Program-made: the position numbers and the translations under genes
NCBI GenBank assembly: GCA_001796355.1
Contig: MGMG01000022.1
Location: forward strand, 1 to 54,480
DNA from: Chloroflexi bacterium GWB2_54_36
GTDB taxonomy: Bacteria; Chloroflexota; Anaerolineae; Anaerolineales; Anaerolineaceae
Length of the DNA stretch: 54,480 nt
Direction of reading: 5' to 3'
Shown here: in pieces, positions 15,492-23,665 of the stretch
Layout of the letters: each line of letters starts with the position of its first letter
Position numbering within the stretch: position 1 is the stretch's first letter
Notes under the pieces: model-generated
The model's input: the letters and a program-made list of their open reading frames with translations, nothing else
Database searches by the model: none
Told to the model about the DNA's origin: nothing

Positions 15492-17213
15492 ATGTCCACT
15501 CCCAATGCTGAAGCCGAATCATTGCTTTCCATAGAAATTGGCACCATTCACACCCGTGCCCTGCTTTTTGATTTGGTGGATGGCCAATACCGCTTTTTAG
15601 GCGCTAGCCGGGTACCCAGTACCTTTGGCGCACCCTATTACGATATCAGCGAAGGCATTTATCAGGCTCTCAAGCAGTTGCAGGATGGAACAGCCCGCGT
15701 CTTTTTAGAGGATTCACGTCTGGTGATCCCCGGCCGCGCTGACGGCGCCGGCATCGATAGCCTGGTTCTCATCTATACCGCTGGACCTGGGCTGCGTATC
15801 GCTGTGCTGGGTCTGCTGGAAGATGTATCGCTTGAAAGCGCCAGCCGGCTTGCGGCATCCACCCAGAGCGTCCTGGTTGAGGCGATTGGCCTGAATGATC
15901 ACCGCAAACACGAGGAGCAGATCGATGCGCTGCTCAAAGCAAAACCGGACTTAATTTTGATCGCCGGTGGAACCGAAAAAGGTTCCACCCGTTCCGTGGG
16001 CAAAATTGTTGATCTGGTGTCAATGGTACTTCAGCTTACCCCAGAAGACCGCCTCCCCGAAATTATGTATGCCGGGAATCAGGCCATGCAGAATCATGTC
16101 ACCGAGGCCTTGAGCCGATTTGGTGCGGTGCAGGTAGTGCCCAACGTCCGCCCAACGATTGAAAATGAAGTTCTTGCGCCAGCCCAGGAAATGCTGGCAA
16201 GAACCGTCACGCGCATTCGCAACCAACATTTGGGCGGCCTTCAGGCTTACGCCTCTATTACTTCAGCCGCGCCGGCGCCCTCCTCACATACATTTGGCCG
16301 GATGATCCGTTACTTTAGCCAGATCAATAACTCACAAAAATCCGTGCTTGGAGTTGACCTGGGCGCATCGTACACTACGCTGGCCACTGCCCAGCAAGGG
16401 AAACTCGAACTGAGTGTGTACAATTTAGGCATGGGCGCAGGATTGCAGCCCGCCCTGGAGAAATCCGAGCTAGCCGAAATTACCCGCTGGCTCCCCATGC
16501 AAATTCCCGACGACGAAGTGCGGGATTACCTCTGGCAAAAAACCCTGTTCCCTGCCAGCATCCCCGCAACAGTTGAGACCCTGGCAATCGAGCAGGCAGC
16601 TGCCCGCCAGATTCTTGCCCTGGCTTTACGCACCCATCGGAAGCGTTACAAGAACCCGTTGCAGTCCTTTGAACCCGTTCTTGTATCGGGAGCAACGTTG
16701 GCGCATACTTCACCTGCGCAAACACTGTTGATGCTGCTGGACGGATTACAGCCGGTAGGCACAACCACCTTCGTGTTGGACCCATATGGGTTGATGCCCG
16801 CTCTGGGAGCTGCTGCCGAGGTCAATGCCATGCTGCCAGTCCAGGTGGTCGAATCAAACGCCTTTGTTAATCTTGGCACGGTTCTTTCACCTCTATCCAA
16901 TGATCGCTATGGAACCAGTATTATGAACGCGCGCATCGAGTACGAATCCGGTGAAGAATCCCGTCATGAAATCCGCCAGGGTAACCTTTACCAGTTGCCC
17001 ATCCAGCCAGGTCAAACGGCCCGGATTCATCTTGAGCCGTTGCGCCCGGTTGAAATCGACCCCATGCATAATAGCGACACGCGCAGCTTCAAGGTGATTG
17101 GCGGAATTTGCGGCACGGTGATCGATGCGCGTGGGAGATCGATAACCTTGCCTGCGGATGATTCACGCCGCCGGGATATGCTTAAAAAATGGGCCATGGC
17201 CCTTGGCAGCTAA
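15492..17213 (+). CDS. GlmL/MutL family ASKHA protein (orphan)
   Basis: 573 residues resembling the glutamate mutase L (GlmL/MutL) family of actin/Hsp70-fold nucleotide-binding proteins. The N-terminal phosphate-1 motif is seen (LLSIEIGTIHTRALLFDLV), then IYTAGPGLRIAVLGL and a conserved central block with LILIAGGTEKGSTRSV; a second ATPase motif lies mid-protein (VLGVDLGASYTTLATAQ). The family is classically encoded with the B12-dependent glutamate mutase subunits GlmS/GlmE and is presumed to act as a reactivase or chaperone, but neither subunit is near. Here it sits inside an operon of membrane proteins, so a different client is likely. AAGGCGG precedes the ATG. Confidence 0.8.
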   Translation: MSTPNAEAESLLSIEIGTIHTRALLFDLVDGQYRFLGASRVPSTFGAPYYDISEGIYQALKQLQDGTARVFLEDSRLVIPGRADGAGIDSLVLIYTAGPGLRIAVLGLLEDVSLESASRLAASTQSVLVEAIGLNDHRKHEEQIDALLKAKPDLILIAGGTEKGSTRSVGKIVDLVSMVLQLTPEDRLPEIMYAGNQAMQNHVTEALSRFGAVQVVPNVRPTIENEVLAPAQEMLARTVTRIRNQHLGGLQAYASITSAAPAPSSHTFGRMIRYFSQINNSQKSVLGVDLGASYTTLATAQQGKLELSVYNLGMGAGLQPALEKSELAEITRWLPMQIPDDEVRDYLWQKTLFPASIPATVETLAIEQAAARQILALALRTHRKRYKNPLQSFEPVLVSGATLAHTSPAQTLLMLLDGLQPVGTTTFVLDPYGLMPALGAAAEVNAMLPVQVVESNAFVNLGTVLSPLSNDRYGTSIMNARIEYESGEESRHEIRQGNLYQLPIQPGQTARIHLEPLRPVEIDPMHNSDTRSFKVIGGICGTVIDARGRSITLPADDSRRRDMLKKWAMALGS

Positions 17214-17246
17214 TCCAAACCTGAAAGAATCTTCCGAGAATACCTC

Positions 17247-18296
17247 ATGATCACCCCAGTTACCCACCTGCTTCCCCTCACCCACCTGCGCCGAGACCGA
17301 ATGCTGCCGATAAGAGGTCGCGTCCTGTTCAATGTTGGGGACGAGGTGAAAGCGACCGACATCGTTGCCGAAGCGGACCAACACGGCGATCATTTAATTC
17401 TGGATGTTCGCCGCGCCCTCAGCCTGCGCAACCCAGAGGAAGCCAACAAGCGGATGCGCTACAAGGTTGGCGAAAAGGTAGAAAAAGGCGACATTCTGGC
17501 TCAGACCGGCGGGATTATCCCGCGCGTTTTGCGCGCCCAGGCAAATGGCAAAGTTATTGGTATCCACCGCGGCCAGATTATTCTTGAGGCGGCTGGTAGT
17601 AAATTACAAATTCGGGCGGGGATTTCCGGAAGAGTCACTGAAGTGCTGCCGGATCGTGGCCTGGTGATCGAAGGGGATGGCGCGTTGCTGCAGGGGGTGT
17701 GGGGTAACGGGAAGATCGCTTCTGGCATGTTGTTGATTAAGGATCGGTCTGCTGATGATGAGTTAACCCGGGCGAGCCTCAACGCGGACATGCGCGGCGC
17801 GGTGGTACTCGCCGGTCACGTGACCACTAAAGAGCCGCTGATTGCTGCACAAGAATTACCCATCAACGGATTGATTCTGGCCAGCATGACCGCTGACTTG
17901 ATGCAAACCGCTGTCAAAGTGAATTATCCAATCATCCTGATGGAAGGGTTCGGGCGGATGCCCCTCAATCAAGCCGCTTTCAACCTGCTTTCCACCAATG
18001 AAAAACGCGATATCACCCTCAATGGCGTCTGGGATGCCGACCATCATGAAAAACCGGAGCTATTTATTCCGCTTCCGGCTCAAGGCACTCCAGCCCAGGA
18101 TTATTCGGAACTGACCCGTGGTAAAACCGTCCGAGTGACCGTCCCGCCGTACGCCGGGCAATCAGCACTGTTGGTGACGATCCGGCATGGGTTAACCCTG
18201 CTGGCAAACAGCCAACGGGTAAACGCCGCAGACATTCAACTCAGTACAACCCAGATCGTAACCGTGCCCCTCGCAAATCTGGATGTGTTAGAATAA
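17247..18296 (+). CDS. Barrel-domain protein of unknown function, GlmL neighbour
   Basis: 349 residues, soluble. The N-terminal half shows barrel-sandwich/biotinyl-lipoyl-like turns with the repeated pattern VGDEVKATDIVAEAD and VGEKVEKGDILAQTGG, followed by ANGKVIGIHRGQIILEA, GISGRVTEVLPDRGLVIEG and LLQGVWGNGKIASGMLLI. The C-terminal half is Rossmann-like (MRGAVVLAGHVTTKEPLIAA, INGLILASMTADLM, YPIILMEGFGRMPLNQAAF) and ends in a small beta domain. I do not recognise a named family. It follows GlmL by 33 bases and precedes the LPXTG-like gene by 17. The GlmL-plus-barrel pairing may point to a shared substrate or partner. Confidence 0.72.
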   Translation: MITPVTHLLPLTHLRRDRMLPIRGRVLFNVGDEVKATDIVAEADQHGDHLILDVRRALSLRNPEEANKRMRYKVGEKVEKGDILAQTGGIIPRVLRAQANGKVIGIHRGQIILEAAGSKLQIRAGISGRVTEVLPDRGLVIEGDGALLQGVWGNGKIASGMLLIKDRSADDELTRASLNADMRGAVVLAGHVTTKEPLIAAQELPINGLILASMTADLMQTAVKVNYPIILMEGFGRMPLNQAAFNLLSTNEKRDITLNGVWDADHHEKPELFIPLPAQGTPAQDYSELTRGKTVRVTVPPYAGQSALLVTIRHGLTLLANSQRVNAADIQLSTTQIVTVPLANLDVLE

Positions 18297-18313
18297 AGTA
18301 AGGAGAGAGTCCC

Positions 18314-19018
18314 ATGAGCCTTGACAACACCCCACCCAATGAAAATGAACCCGATGAGAATCAATCGGAAGGTCTTTCCTTCGATGAATTTCGCGATCAG
18401 TACGATGACGAGGTCCCGACCGAAGAAGAACCACCCCAACCTGGCGGTCGTACCTTCGTCACTGTAGTTGGCATCATTGGCGCCATTGTCGTACTGGCGG
18501 CTCTGGCTTTGGTTGGCTACTTCCTGTTCACGCGCGGAACACTGGCTACGCGCTTCCAGCAGCAAGCCGCTCAAGTCAACGCAGAGAATACGGCCATCGC
18601 AGCCACGGCCACCGACGCATCCATGGTGCAGATGACGCAAAAGGCCATTCTGCCTCCCACCTGGACGCCCTTGCCGCAGAATACTACCGTCCAGGCTTCT
18701 CCGACCCCCAAACCGACGAACACCGCGGATGCAGCTGCTGAAAATTCGACAGCGACTGCCCAGGCCAATCTGACACTGTCGGCGCAAGGCGGCAGTGCCG
18801 GTACGCCAGTCGCCCAGGCTGCCTCACCTACCGCCCGCGCAACCGCTCGCGCAAGTGCAACCAGCCGCGTTAGCGCTACGCCGTTGAAAACCGCCACTGC
18901 TTTACCGCAGACCGGTTTCGCCGATGAAGTCGGCTTGCCTGGCCTGCTCGGTTTGGCGCTCAGCCTGGTGATCGTGGTATTCGCTGCCCGGCGCATTCGG
19001 CTTTCAGCCAGCCATTAA
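18314..19018 (+). CDS. One-TM protein with Thr/Ala/Pro-rich stalk and LPXTG-like C-terminus
   Basis: 234 residues. The N-terminal 45 are acidic and cytoplasmic-looking (FDEFRDQYDDEVPTEEEP), followed by a membrane helix at ~48-72 (VVGIIGAIVVLAALALVGYF), a ~120-residue low-complexity stalk rich in Ala, Thr and Pro, and a C-terminal LPQTG at ~197-201 followed by a hydrophobic helix (LGLALSLVIVVFAARRIR) and a basic tail. That tripartite ending is the classical sortase sorting signal layout, though no sortase gene is in the window. GGAGAG lies before the ATG. It is the last gene of the operon, 60 bases before a strong terminator. Alternatively the C-terminus is simply a second membrane anchor. Confidence 0.75.
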   Translation: MSLDNTPPNENEPDENQSEGLSFDEFRDQYDDEVPTEEEPPQPGGRTFVTVVGIIGAIVVLAALALVGYFLFTRGTLATRFQQQAAQVNAENTAIAATATDASMVQMTQKAILPPTWTPLPQNTTVQASPTPKPTNTADAAAENSTATAQANLTLSAQGGSAGTPVAQAASPTARATARASATSRVSATPLKTATALPQTGFADEVGLPGLLGLALSLVIVVFAARRIRLSASH

Positions 19019-19079
19019 ACGGATACGCTGCCCGTCAGAAAAGCCAGGAAGACGGATAAAGTTTCGTCTGTTAAATATG

Positions 19080-19122
19080 ACACCCCATGCCTATTCCAAA
19101 CGAAGGCATGGGGTGTTTTTTT
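19080..19122 (+). terminator. Strong intrinsic terminator of the GlmL operon
   Basis: ACACCCCATGCC (19080-19091) and GGCATGGGGTGT (19105-19116), a perfect 12-bp GC-rich stem, followed by seven T residues. It closes the plus-strand operon and lies 50 bases before the convergent phosphohexomutase stop codon. Confidence 0.93.
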
Positions 19123-19171
19123 GGTTTTACCTAGTCTCTAAAACCCCACTGCAGCCATAACGGGATTACAA

Positions 19172-20629
19172 CTACATCACATCCAGAGCAACTTTTTGGC
19201 CGAAGCCAAGCAGCGCCTTGACCATGTCGTCGGTACGGCCTTCCGCATACACGCGCAATACTGGCTCGGTGCCTGAGGGGCGGATCAGCAACCATGAGTC
19301 ATCGCTCATAATGTATTTCACGCCGTCCACCACGCTTACCTCCTGGACCTTCTCGCCGCCAATTTCGGCGGGCACGCAGTCGCGCAAGTAAGCTGTCATT
19401 TTGTCTTTTGAGACGGGATGACCCAACCGGATGTCTTTGCGCTCGTAAAATGCTGGTCCAACCTCTTTCAGCAAGTTCTCAACCAGTTCGGACAGCGGAA
19501 CGCCGTAGCTTGCCACCATTTCGACCAGCAGCAGCCCCATGATCACACCGTCGCCCTCAGGGATATGACCTTTGAAGGAGATGCCGCCAGATTCCTCGCC
19601 GCCGATCAAAACATCCTCTTTCAACATCCGGTCGGCGATATGATTGAACCCAACCGGAGTTTCATAGAGCGGCAAGCCGTATTTCTTCGCCAGCCGGTCG
19701 ATCATGCGGGTGGTCGAAACAGTCCGAACCACCGCACCGCTCAACCCGTGTTTTTCGACCAGGTAACGCAGCGACAGCGCCATAATTTTGTGCGGATCGA
19801 CAAAATTGCCGCGTTCATCCATCGCGCCGATGCGGTCCGCGTCGCCGTCGGTCGCCAGGCCAAAACTACCGTAACCCATCGAAATGGCGCCGGCTAATGC
19901 CCCCAGGTAACGGCTAATCGGTTCGGGGTGAACACCGCCAAAACCCGGATTCATTTCGCCGCGCACTTCATACACCTCGCAGCCGGTTCCCTGCAGCACC
20001 GAGCGCAGCACTCCTCGCCCGGAACCGTACATCGAATCGACCACGATGCGTTGGGGGTTTTCAGCGATGACATCGAATTTGATCAATTTCCGCAAATGTT
20101 CAGAATAGGCGGGGATGGGATTAAAGCGCGTGAGCAGGTTTGTGTCCCGCGCCTGTTCATATTCCATGACATTCGGGCCGCGTCCTTGTGTCTCGTTATC
20201 GTTGAGGTAAATTTCCACCTTGCGGCATTGCTCGGGCGAAGCAGAGCCGCCGAATGCAGCTTTGAGCTTGACGCCGTTATAGCGCGGCGCATTGTGAGAC
20301 GCGGTGATCATGATGCCGCCAATTGCGTTCAGATTGCGCACTGCATAGGATATGGCTGGCGTGGGTGCGTCAGCCTGCGCAAGATGTACTTTGAAACCGT
20401 TTGCCGCCAGCACCCGCGCCGTCTCGACAGCATAGCGGTCCGAGAGGAAACGGGTATCAAAACCCACCACCATGGTATGCGGGTCAGGATTCAGTCCGGA
20501 TGCCTCGCCGTTGATCCACGAATCGGATCGGACTGCATCGGCAATTGCCTGGGTGACCTGGCGTAAATTATTGAAGGTAAAGGTATCCGAGATAACGGCG
20601 CGCCAGCCGTCGGTGCCAAAATGGATCAT
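19172..20629 (-). CDS. Phosphoglucomutase/phosphomannomutase family protein
   Basis: 485-residue alpha-D-phosphohexomutase, interconverting hexose 1- and 6-phosphates in the cytoplasm for cell-envelope and storage sugar synthesis. All four signature loops are present: the catalytic phosphoserine loop TASHNAPRYNG, the metal loop DGDADR, the sugar-binding loop GGEESGG and the phosphate-binding loop RPSGTEP. The start MIHFGTDGWRAVISD is the family's usual N-terminus and has GGAG 9 bases upstream. Glucose, mannose or glucosamine specificity cannot be decided from sequence. Transcribed alone; convergent with the GlmL operon. Confidence 0.93.
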   Translation of the reverse strand: MIHFGTDGWRAVISDTFTFNNLRQVTQAIADAVRSDSWINGEASGLNPDPHTMVVGFDTRFLSDRYAVETARVLAANGFKVHLAQADAPTPAISYAVRNLNAIGGIMITASHNAPRYNGVKLKAAFGGSASPEQCRKVEIYLNDNETQGRGPNVMEYEQARDTNLLTRFNPIPAYSEHLRKLIKFDVIAENPQRIVVDSMYGSGRGVLRSVLQGTGCEVYEVRGEMNPGFGGVHPEPISRYLGALAGAISMGYGSFGLATDGDADRIGAMDERGNFVDPHKIMALSLRYLVEKHGLSGAVVRTVSTTRMIDRLAKKYGLPLYETPVGFNHIADRMLKEDVLIGGEESGGISFKGHIPEGDGVIMGLLLVEMVASYGVPLSELVENLLKEVGPAFYERKDIRLGHPVSKDKMTAYLRDCVPAEIGGEKVQEVSVVDGVKYIMSDDSWLLIRPSGTEPVLRVYAEGRTDDMVKALLGFGQKVALDVM

Positions 20630-20675
20630 GCGATTTTACTCCAGACCTTGGAATTGTCTAAGATGATGGGCTATT

Positions 20676-21884
20676 TTACCACCCCGGAGCGGGTGTGGCG
20701 GTAGCCAACAAGCTTTGAACGACCCAACCTTCAAGACCGATTTCAGTACGAACCTTGACCCAGATGGTTCCGCTCGTACCGCGAACCGGGTCCGAGATCA
20801 CCTCCAACATATTGCCATTCAAAATGGAAGAGAGAATTTTTCCATCGGGTTCATCGCGCAGCAGTGCACCGCCACCGGTTGGCGCCTCAACCCGCGCCCA
20901 AACCGGCGTTGGTTGGGGGGTGATTGTCTGGGTCGCTGTGTCGGTGGGCTCAAATGTAATCGTGGGGGTAAGTGTAGCGGTTGGAGATTGATCGACTACC
21001 GGTTGCGGCGTGGTTGTTTGCGTCATTGTAATCGTGACGGTCGGGCTGGGGTTTGCAGACAGGATATTGGGTGGAGAAGTTGGTTCTACATTGCGGACTG
21101 GTCCCTTGTTGAGGGGCGAGGTAATAAATGCAACCGCCAACACACCCAGCGCTAAACCAGTTAGCAGAAAACCGGCCAGTTTTTTAGGTGGATTCCCCAG
21201 GATGATCAGTGATAGGATCCCGACCAGGACAGCCCAGGCCAAATGCACACCCGCAACATTGATTCCCGCAATCCAGGCGCTGTCGTTGAATGCAACCAGG
21301 TTGAAGCCCGCTGCGGTTAACGGTGGAAATAACCCGTATGCTATGGCAACGTTGGCAACCAGCGGCCGTTTGCGTGGAGAACGTACCAGCATGTAAACCG
21401 AAAGGCCAACCCCAACCGCCAGAACGAGGAAATTCGGCCACTCGTAACTTGTCCAAGAGGTAAAAACGGGCACCGGGCCGAGCGGAAGCATGGGCAAGAG
21501 GGCGCCGGCTAAAGCGCCAAAGCCAAACACAAACATCGCTGCAGCCAGCGTGCTGAGGCCGGCCTTTAGTAAATACCTGCCAGATCCGTTGATGGCTGCC
21601 AGCGCTATTCCCAATACCGGCCCGAGGAACGGCGCAAAAAGAACCCCCAGCACCAGCAGAGCATCTGAGAACAGCAGCAGCGCAATCGCCAGCGTCACGC
21701 CGGAAAGGAGACAGGCGATGAAATAGTCATAAGATGGTGTTAGCTGCCGCGCCACTGCTTCCAACCAGGCTGTCTGTTCATCATCGCTGCGGGGTAATAA
21801 AGCCCGGTGAAGGCGCCGGCGGCGGGCAGCAGCCAGGTTGGAATCGTTTTCAGAGGGAAGGGGTTCACTGGTGGGAAGACTCAT
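20676..21884 (-). CDS. DUF389-like membrane protein fused to an SH3-like domain
   Basis: 402 residues. The N-terminal ~270 residues resemble the membrane part of the DUF389 family: LLPRSDDEQTAWLEAVARQL, then about seven helices, including ALLVLGVLFAPFLGPVLGI and VANVAIAYGLFPPLTAAGFN. A Thr/Pro-rich linker (~290-340: PTATLTPTITFEPTDTATQT) leads to a C-terminal bacterial SH3-like domain of ~65 residues (GGGALLRDEPDGKILSSI ... WVKVRTEIGLEGWVVQSLL). Function of DUF389 is unknown; SH3b domains commonly bind peptidoglycan or peptides, so the tail probably faces the cell wall. The ATG overlaps the stop of the upstream HAD gene (ATGA), indicating coupled translation. The fusion is unusual. Confidence 0.75.
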   Translation of the reverse strand: MSLPTSEPLPSENDSNLAAARRRRLHRALLPRSDDEQTAWLEAVARQLTPSYDYFIACLLSGVTLAIALLLFSDALLVLGVLFAPFLGPVLGIALAAINGSGRYLLKAGLSTLAAAMFVFGFGALAGALLPMLPLGPVPVFTSWTSYEWPNFLVLAVGVGLSVYMLVRSPRKRPLVANVAIAYGLFPPLTAAGFNLVAFNDSAWIAGINVAGVHLAWAVLVGILSLIILGNPPKKLAGFLLTGLALGVLAVAFITSPLNKGPVRNVEPTSPPNILSANPSPTVTITMTQTTTPQPVVDQSPTATLTPTITFEPTDTATQTITPQPTPVWARVEAPTGGGALLRDEPDGKILSSILNGNMLEVISDPVRGTSGTIWVKVRTEIGLEGWVVQSLLATATPAPGW

Positions 21885-22351
21885 TTTCGCAATGTCGCAA
21901 TCATTCGGAGGGGTTTTTCGAGCAATTCGAAGGCTGCCAGGATATCCGGCACGACGATATCAGCAGCGAACAGTGTTTCCTGAGCAGCGCCTTCGCGGGA
22001 AAGCACGCAAATTCCCACTGCAGCAGCGCGCAGCATTTCACTGTCATTTGCCCCCTGTCCAATGGCCACAACATGCGCAGCACCCAACCTCTGAATGAAT
22101 GCTGCTTTTTGGGCGCTTTCATTGCCTGGTTGGATAATATGTGCATTCAATTCAAGTTGGTGGTCAATTTGCGTCTGCCCGCCATAAGTATTGGCGGTCA
22201 GCAGATGAATTTCGAGCCGGTCGCGCAGGGTTTTGAACGCGCGGACAACCCCGTCCTGCAATTTCCCGTCCAGGGCTAGCGTGCCATTTACATCACTGAC
22301 CAGGTAATTGAGTTTTAAGGTTCCCCGCCCGGGCACATTCAATTCAATCAT
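21881..22351 (-). CDS. HAD-superfamily protein resembling soluble P-type ATPase domains
   Basis: 156 residues. HAD motifs are visible: motif I YLVSDVNGTLALDG (nucleophile Asp, with Asn where phosphatases have the second Asp), motif II LLTANT, and motif III/IV GQGANDSEMLRAAAVG. The arrangement GxGxNDxxML is like the P domain of P-type ATPases, and free-standing proteins of this kind are annotated as soluble P-type ATPases. Because the acid/base Asp is replaced by Asn, ordinary phosphatase activity is doubtful. The start has TATAAT exactly 6 bases upstream and no Shine-Dalgarno, suggesting a leaderless mRNA. It overlaps the DUF389-like gene by 4 bases. Confidence 0.8.
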   Translation of the reverse strand: MIELNVPGRGTLKLNYLVSDVNGTLALDGKLQDGVVRAFKTLRDRLEIHLLTANTYGGQTQIDHQLELNAHIIQPGNESAQKAAFIQRLGAAHVVAIGQGANDSEMLRAAAVGICVLSREGAAQETLFAADIVVPDILAAFELLEKPLRMIATLRK

Positions 22352-22403
22352 AGGTCAATTATAATACAGCAAAATTACCGCACTTACGGGTACAATAACC
22401 AAC

Positions 22404-23438
22404 ATGACTTCGAAAAACGCATTACGCCCCTTCTTGCAGATTGCTTTGTTCCTGCTCTTGGTGATTCTGGCGGCTTGTTCCGCCGATCCGGGCGTCACGC
22501 AGGCCCCACCAGTCGATCCATCCCCCTCGCCAGGCCCCACCCTTGCTGACCCTCCCACGCCAACACCCGCCCCAGCTTCAGTCTGGCTGATCGCCGGCCC
22601 GGATGTGGCTGTCAGGCTGCGCGAGGATTACTCGAATGTGCTGGCGAATCAAGCTGCTCAGGATAATCTGGCATTTGAGGTAAAGGATAGCTTCAGGCAG
22701 AGTGATCTGCCTGCCGATTTAAAGGTTGCGCTTTTTCTATCACCCCTGGACGACATTTCTACCCTGACTGCCAACCTGCCAAACACCCAATTCGCGGCGG
22801 TGACCGCCTCTGACCTGCAGCCAGCAGCAAATTTTAGCGTGATCCGGACGGCTGACAACCAGGTCGCGTTTCTGGCGGGCTACCTGGCAACGCTGAATGC
22901 GCCGGATTTCCGTTCGGGCGCCCTGTTTGTGGATGGTGCAGCCAACAGCGCTCAATTGCAGGACAGCTTTTTAAATGGCGGGCGGTATTTTTGCGGGCGC
23001 TGCGCCCCGGTTTTCGCACCGATTGTGCTTTTTCCGCAGGTGGGAGTAGTGCCCGCCAATGCCGATGCGGCGGGTTGGCAGGCAGCCTTCGACGCGCTCA
23101 ACCAGAATAACATTGAAATGCTCTACCTACCGACCGAAGGTCTGCTGCCGGATTTCCTGGCTTACCTGGCCGGAAAGAATGTCAAGATTATCAGCAATGC
23201 CCCCCCACCGGCTGGCAGTGAGGGCTTGTGGGTGGCAACCGTCCAATCGGATACTCTGGCAGCCATACAGGCCCTTTGGCCGGATTTGATCGCAGGGACG
23301 GGCGGCAAGACCATTCAGGCCGGCCTGGCGTTGACCAACGTCAACAGCGCGAACCTGTCTTTGGGTCGGCAGCAACTGGCCGAAAAAATTATCCCTGATT
23401 TAACCAGCAGCATTATTTCGCCGTTGAGCGTTCCGTAA
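22404..23438 (+). CDS. Lipoprotein with BMP/PnrA-like substrate-binding fold (orphan)
   Basis: 344 residues with a lipoprotein signal peptide (LQIALFLLLVILAACSADPG; Cys near residue 25) and a Pro/Thr/Ser linker (PPVDPSPSPGPTLADPPTPT). The mature part looks like a diverged BMP (basic membrane protein, nucleoside-binding) domain: NFSVIRTADNQVAFLAGYLA, a central AGWQAAFDALNQNNIEMLYL and the C-terminal KTIQAGLALTNVNSANLSLG. No ABC permease or ATPase genes adjoin it, unlike the second BMP gene at 38658. TACAAT lies 7 bases before the ATG, divergent from the HAD gene's promoter. It could feed the ABC system at 40.5 kb or be a sensor; this is inference. Confidence 0.75.
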   Translation: MTSKNALRPFLQIALFLLLVILAACSADPGVTQAPPVDPSPSPGPTLADPPTPTPAPASVWLIAGPDVAVRLREDYSNVLANQAAQDNLAFEVKDSFRQSDLPADLKVALFLSPLDDISTLTANLPNTQFAAVTASDLQPAANFSVIRTADNQVAFLAGYLATLNAPDFRSGALFVDGAANSAQLQDSFLNGGRYFCGRCAPVFAPIVLFPQVGVVPANADAAGWQAAFDALNQNNIEMLYLPTEGLLPDFLAYLAGKNVKIISNAPPPAGSEGLWVATVQSDTLAAIQALWPDLIAGTGGKTIQAGLALTNVNSANLSLGRQQLAEKIIPDLTSSIISPLSVP

Positions 23439-23555
23439 GGAAAAAAGTGCCAGGTGATACTGACTCCCGAGGACATGTTCTAACCCAGCTAATTCAAGCA
23501 TCTGAGTGCGATGCACGTCCGAAATGCATGGGGCTTACCTTGTAACATTTTAGGT

Positions 23556-23618
23556 CAGGTGTGTCGCTCCTTAACCATATAAACCTGAAAACAATATTCA
23601 TCCAGGAGCAACGCACCC
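23556..23618. repeat. ~63-bp palindromic repeat, copy 1
   Basis: Begins CAGGTGTGTCGCTCCTTAA and ends CCAGGAGCAACGCACCC, giving imperfect terminal inverted repeats of the form GGTGYGTYGCTCCT. A second copy with the same ends and a different centre lies at 44744-44808. It is in the gap between the convergent BMP-like and sugar transferase genes. Confidence 0.7.
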
Positions 23619-23628
23619 AATAGCAAAC

Positions 23629-23660
23629 AGGTTTTCTCCGTGTCTCCGTGGTGAAATTTC
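23629..23660 (-). repeat. Dispersed ACCACGGAGACACGGAG repeat, copy 4
   Basis: Minus-strand reading GAAATTTCACCACGGAGACA then CGGAGAAAACCTG. It starts about 6 bases after the sugar transferase stop codon in sense orientation and nearly matches copy 3 at 4102. Confidence 0.7.
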
Positions 23661-23665
23661 TTTTT

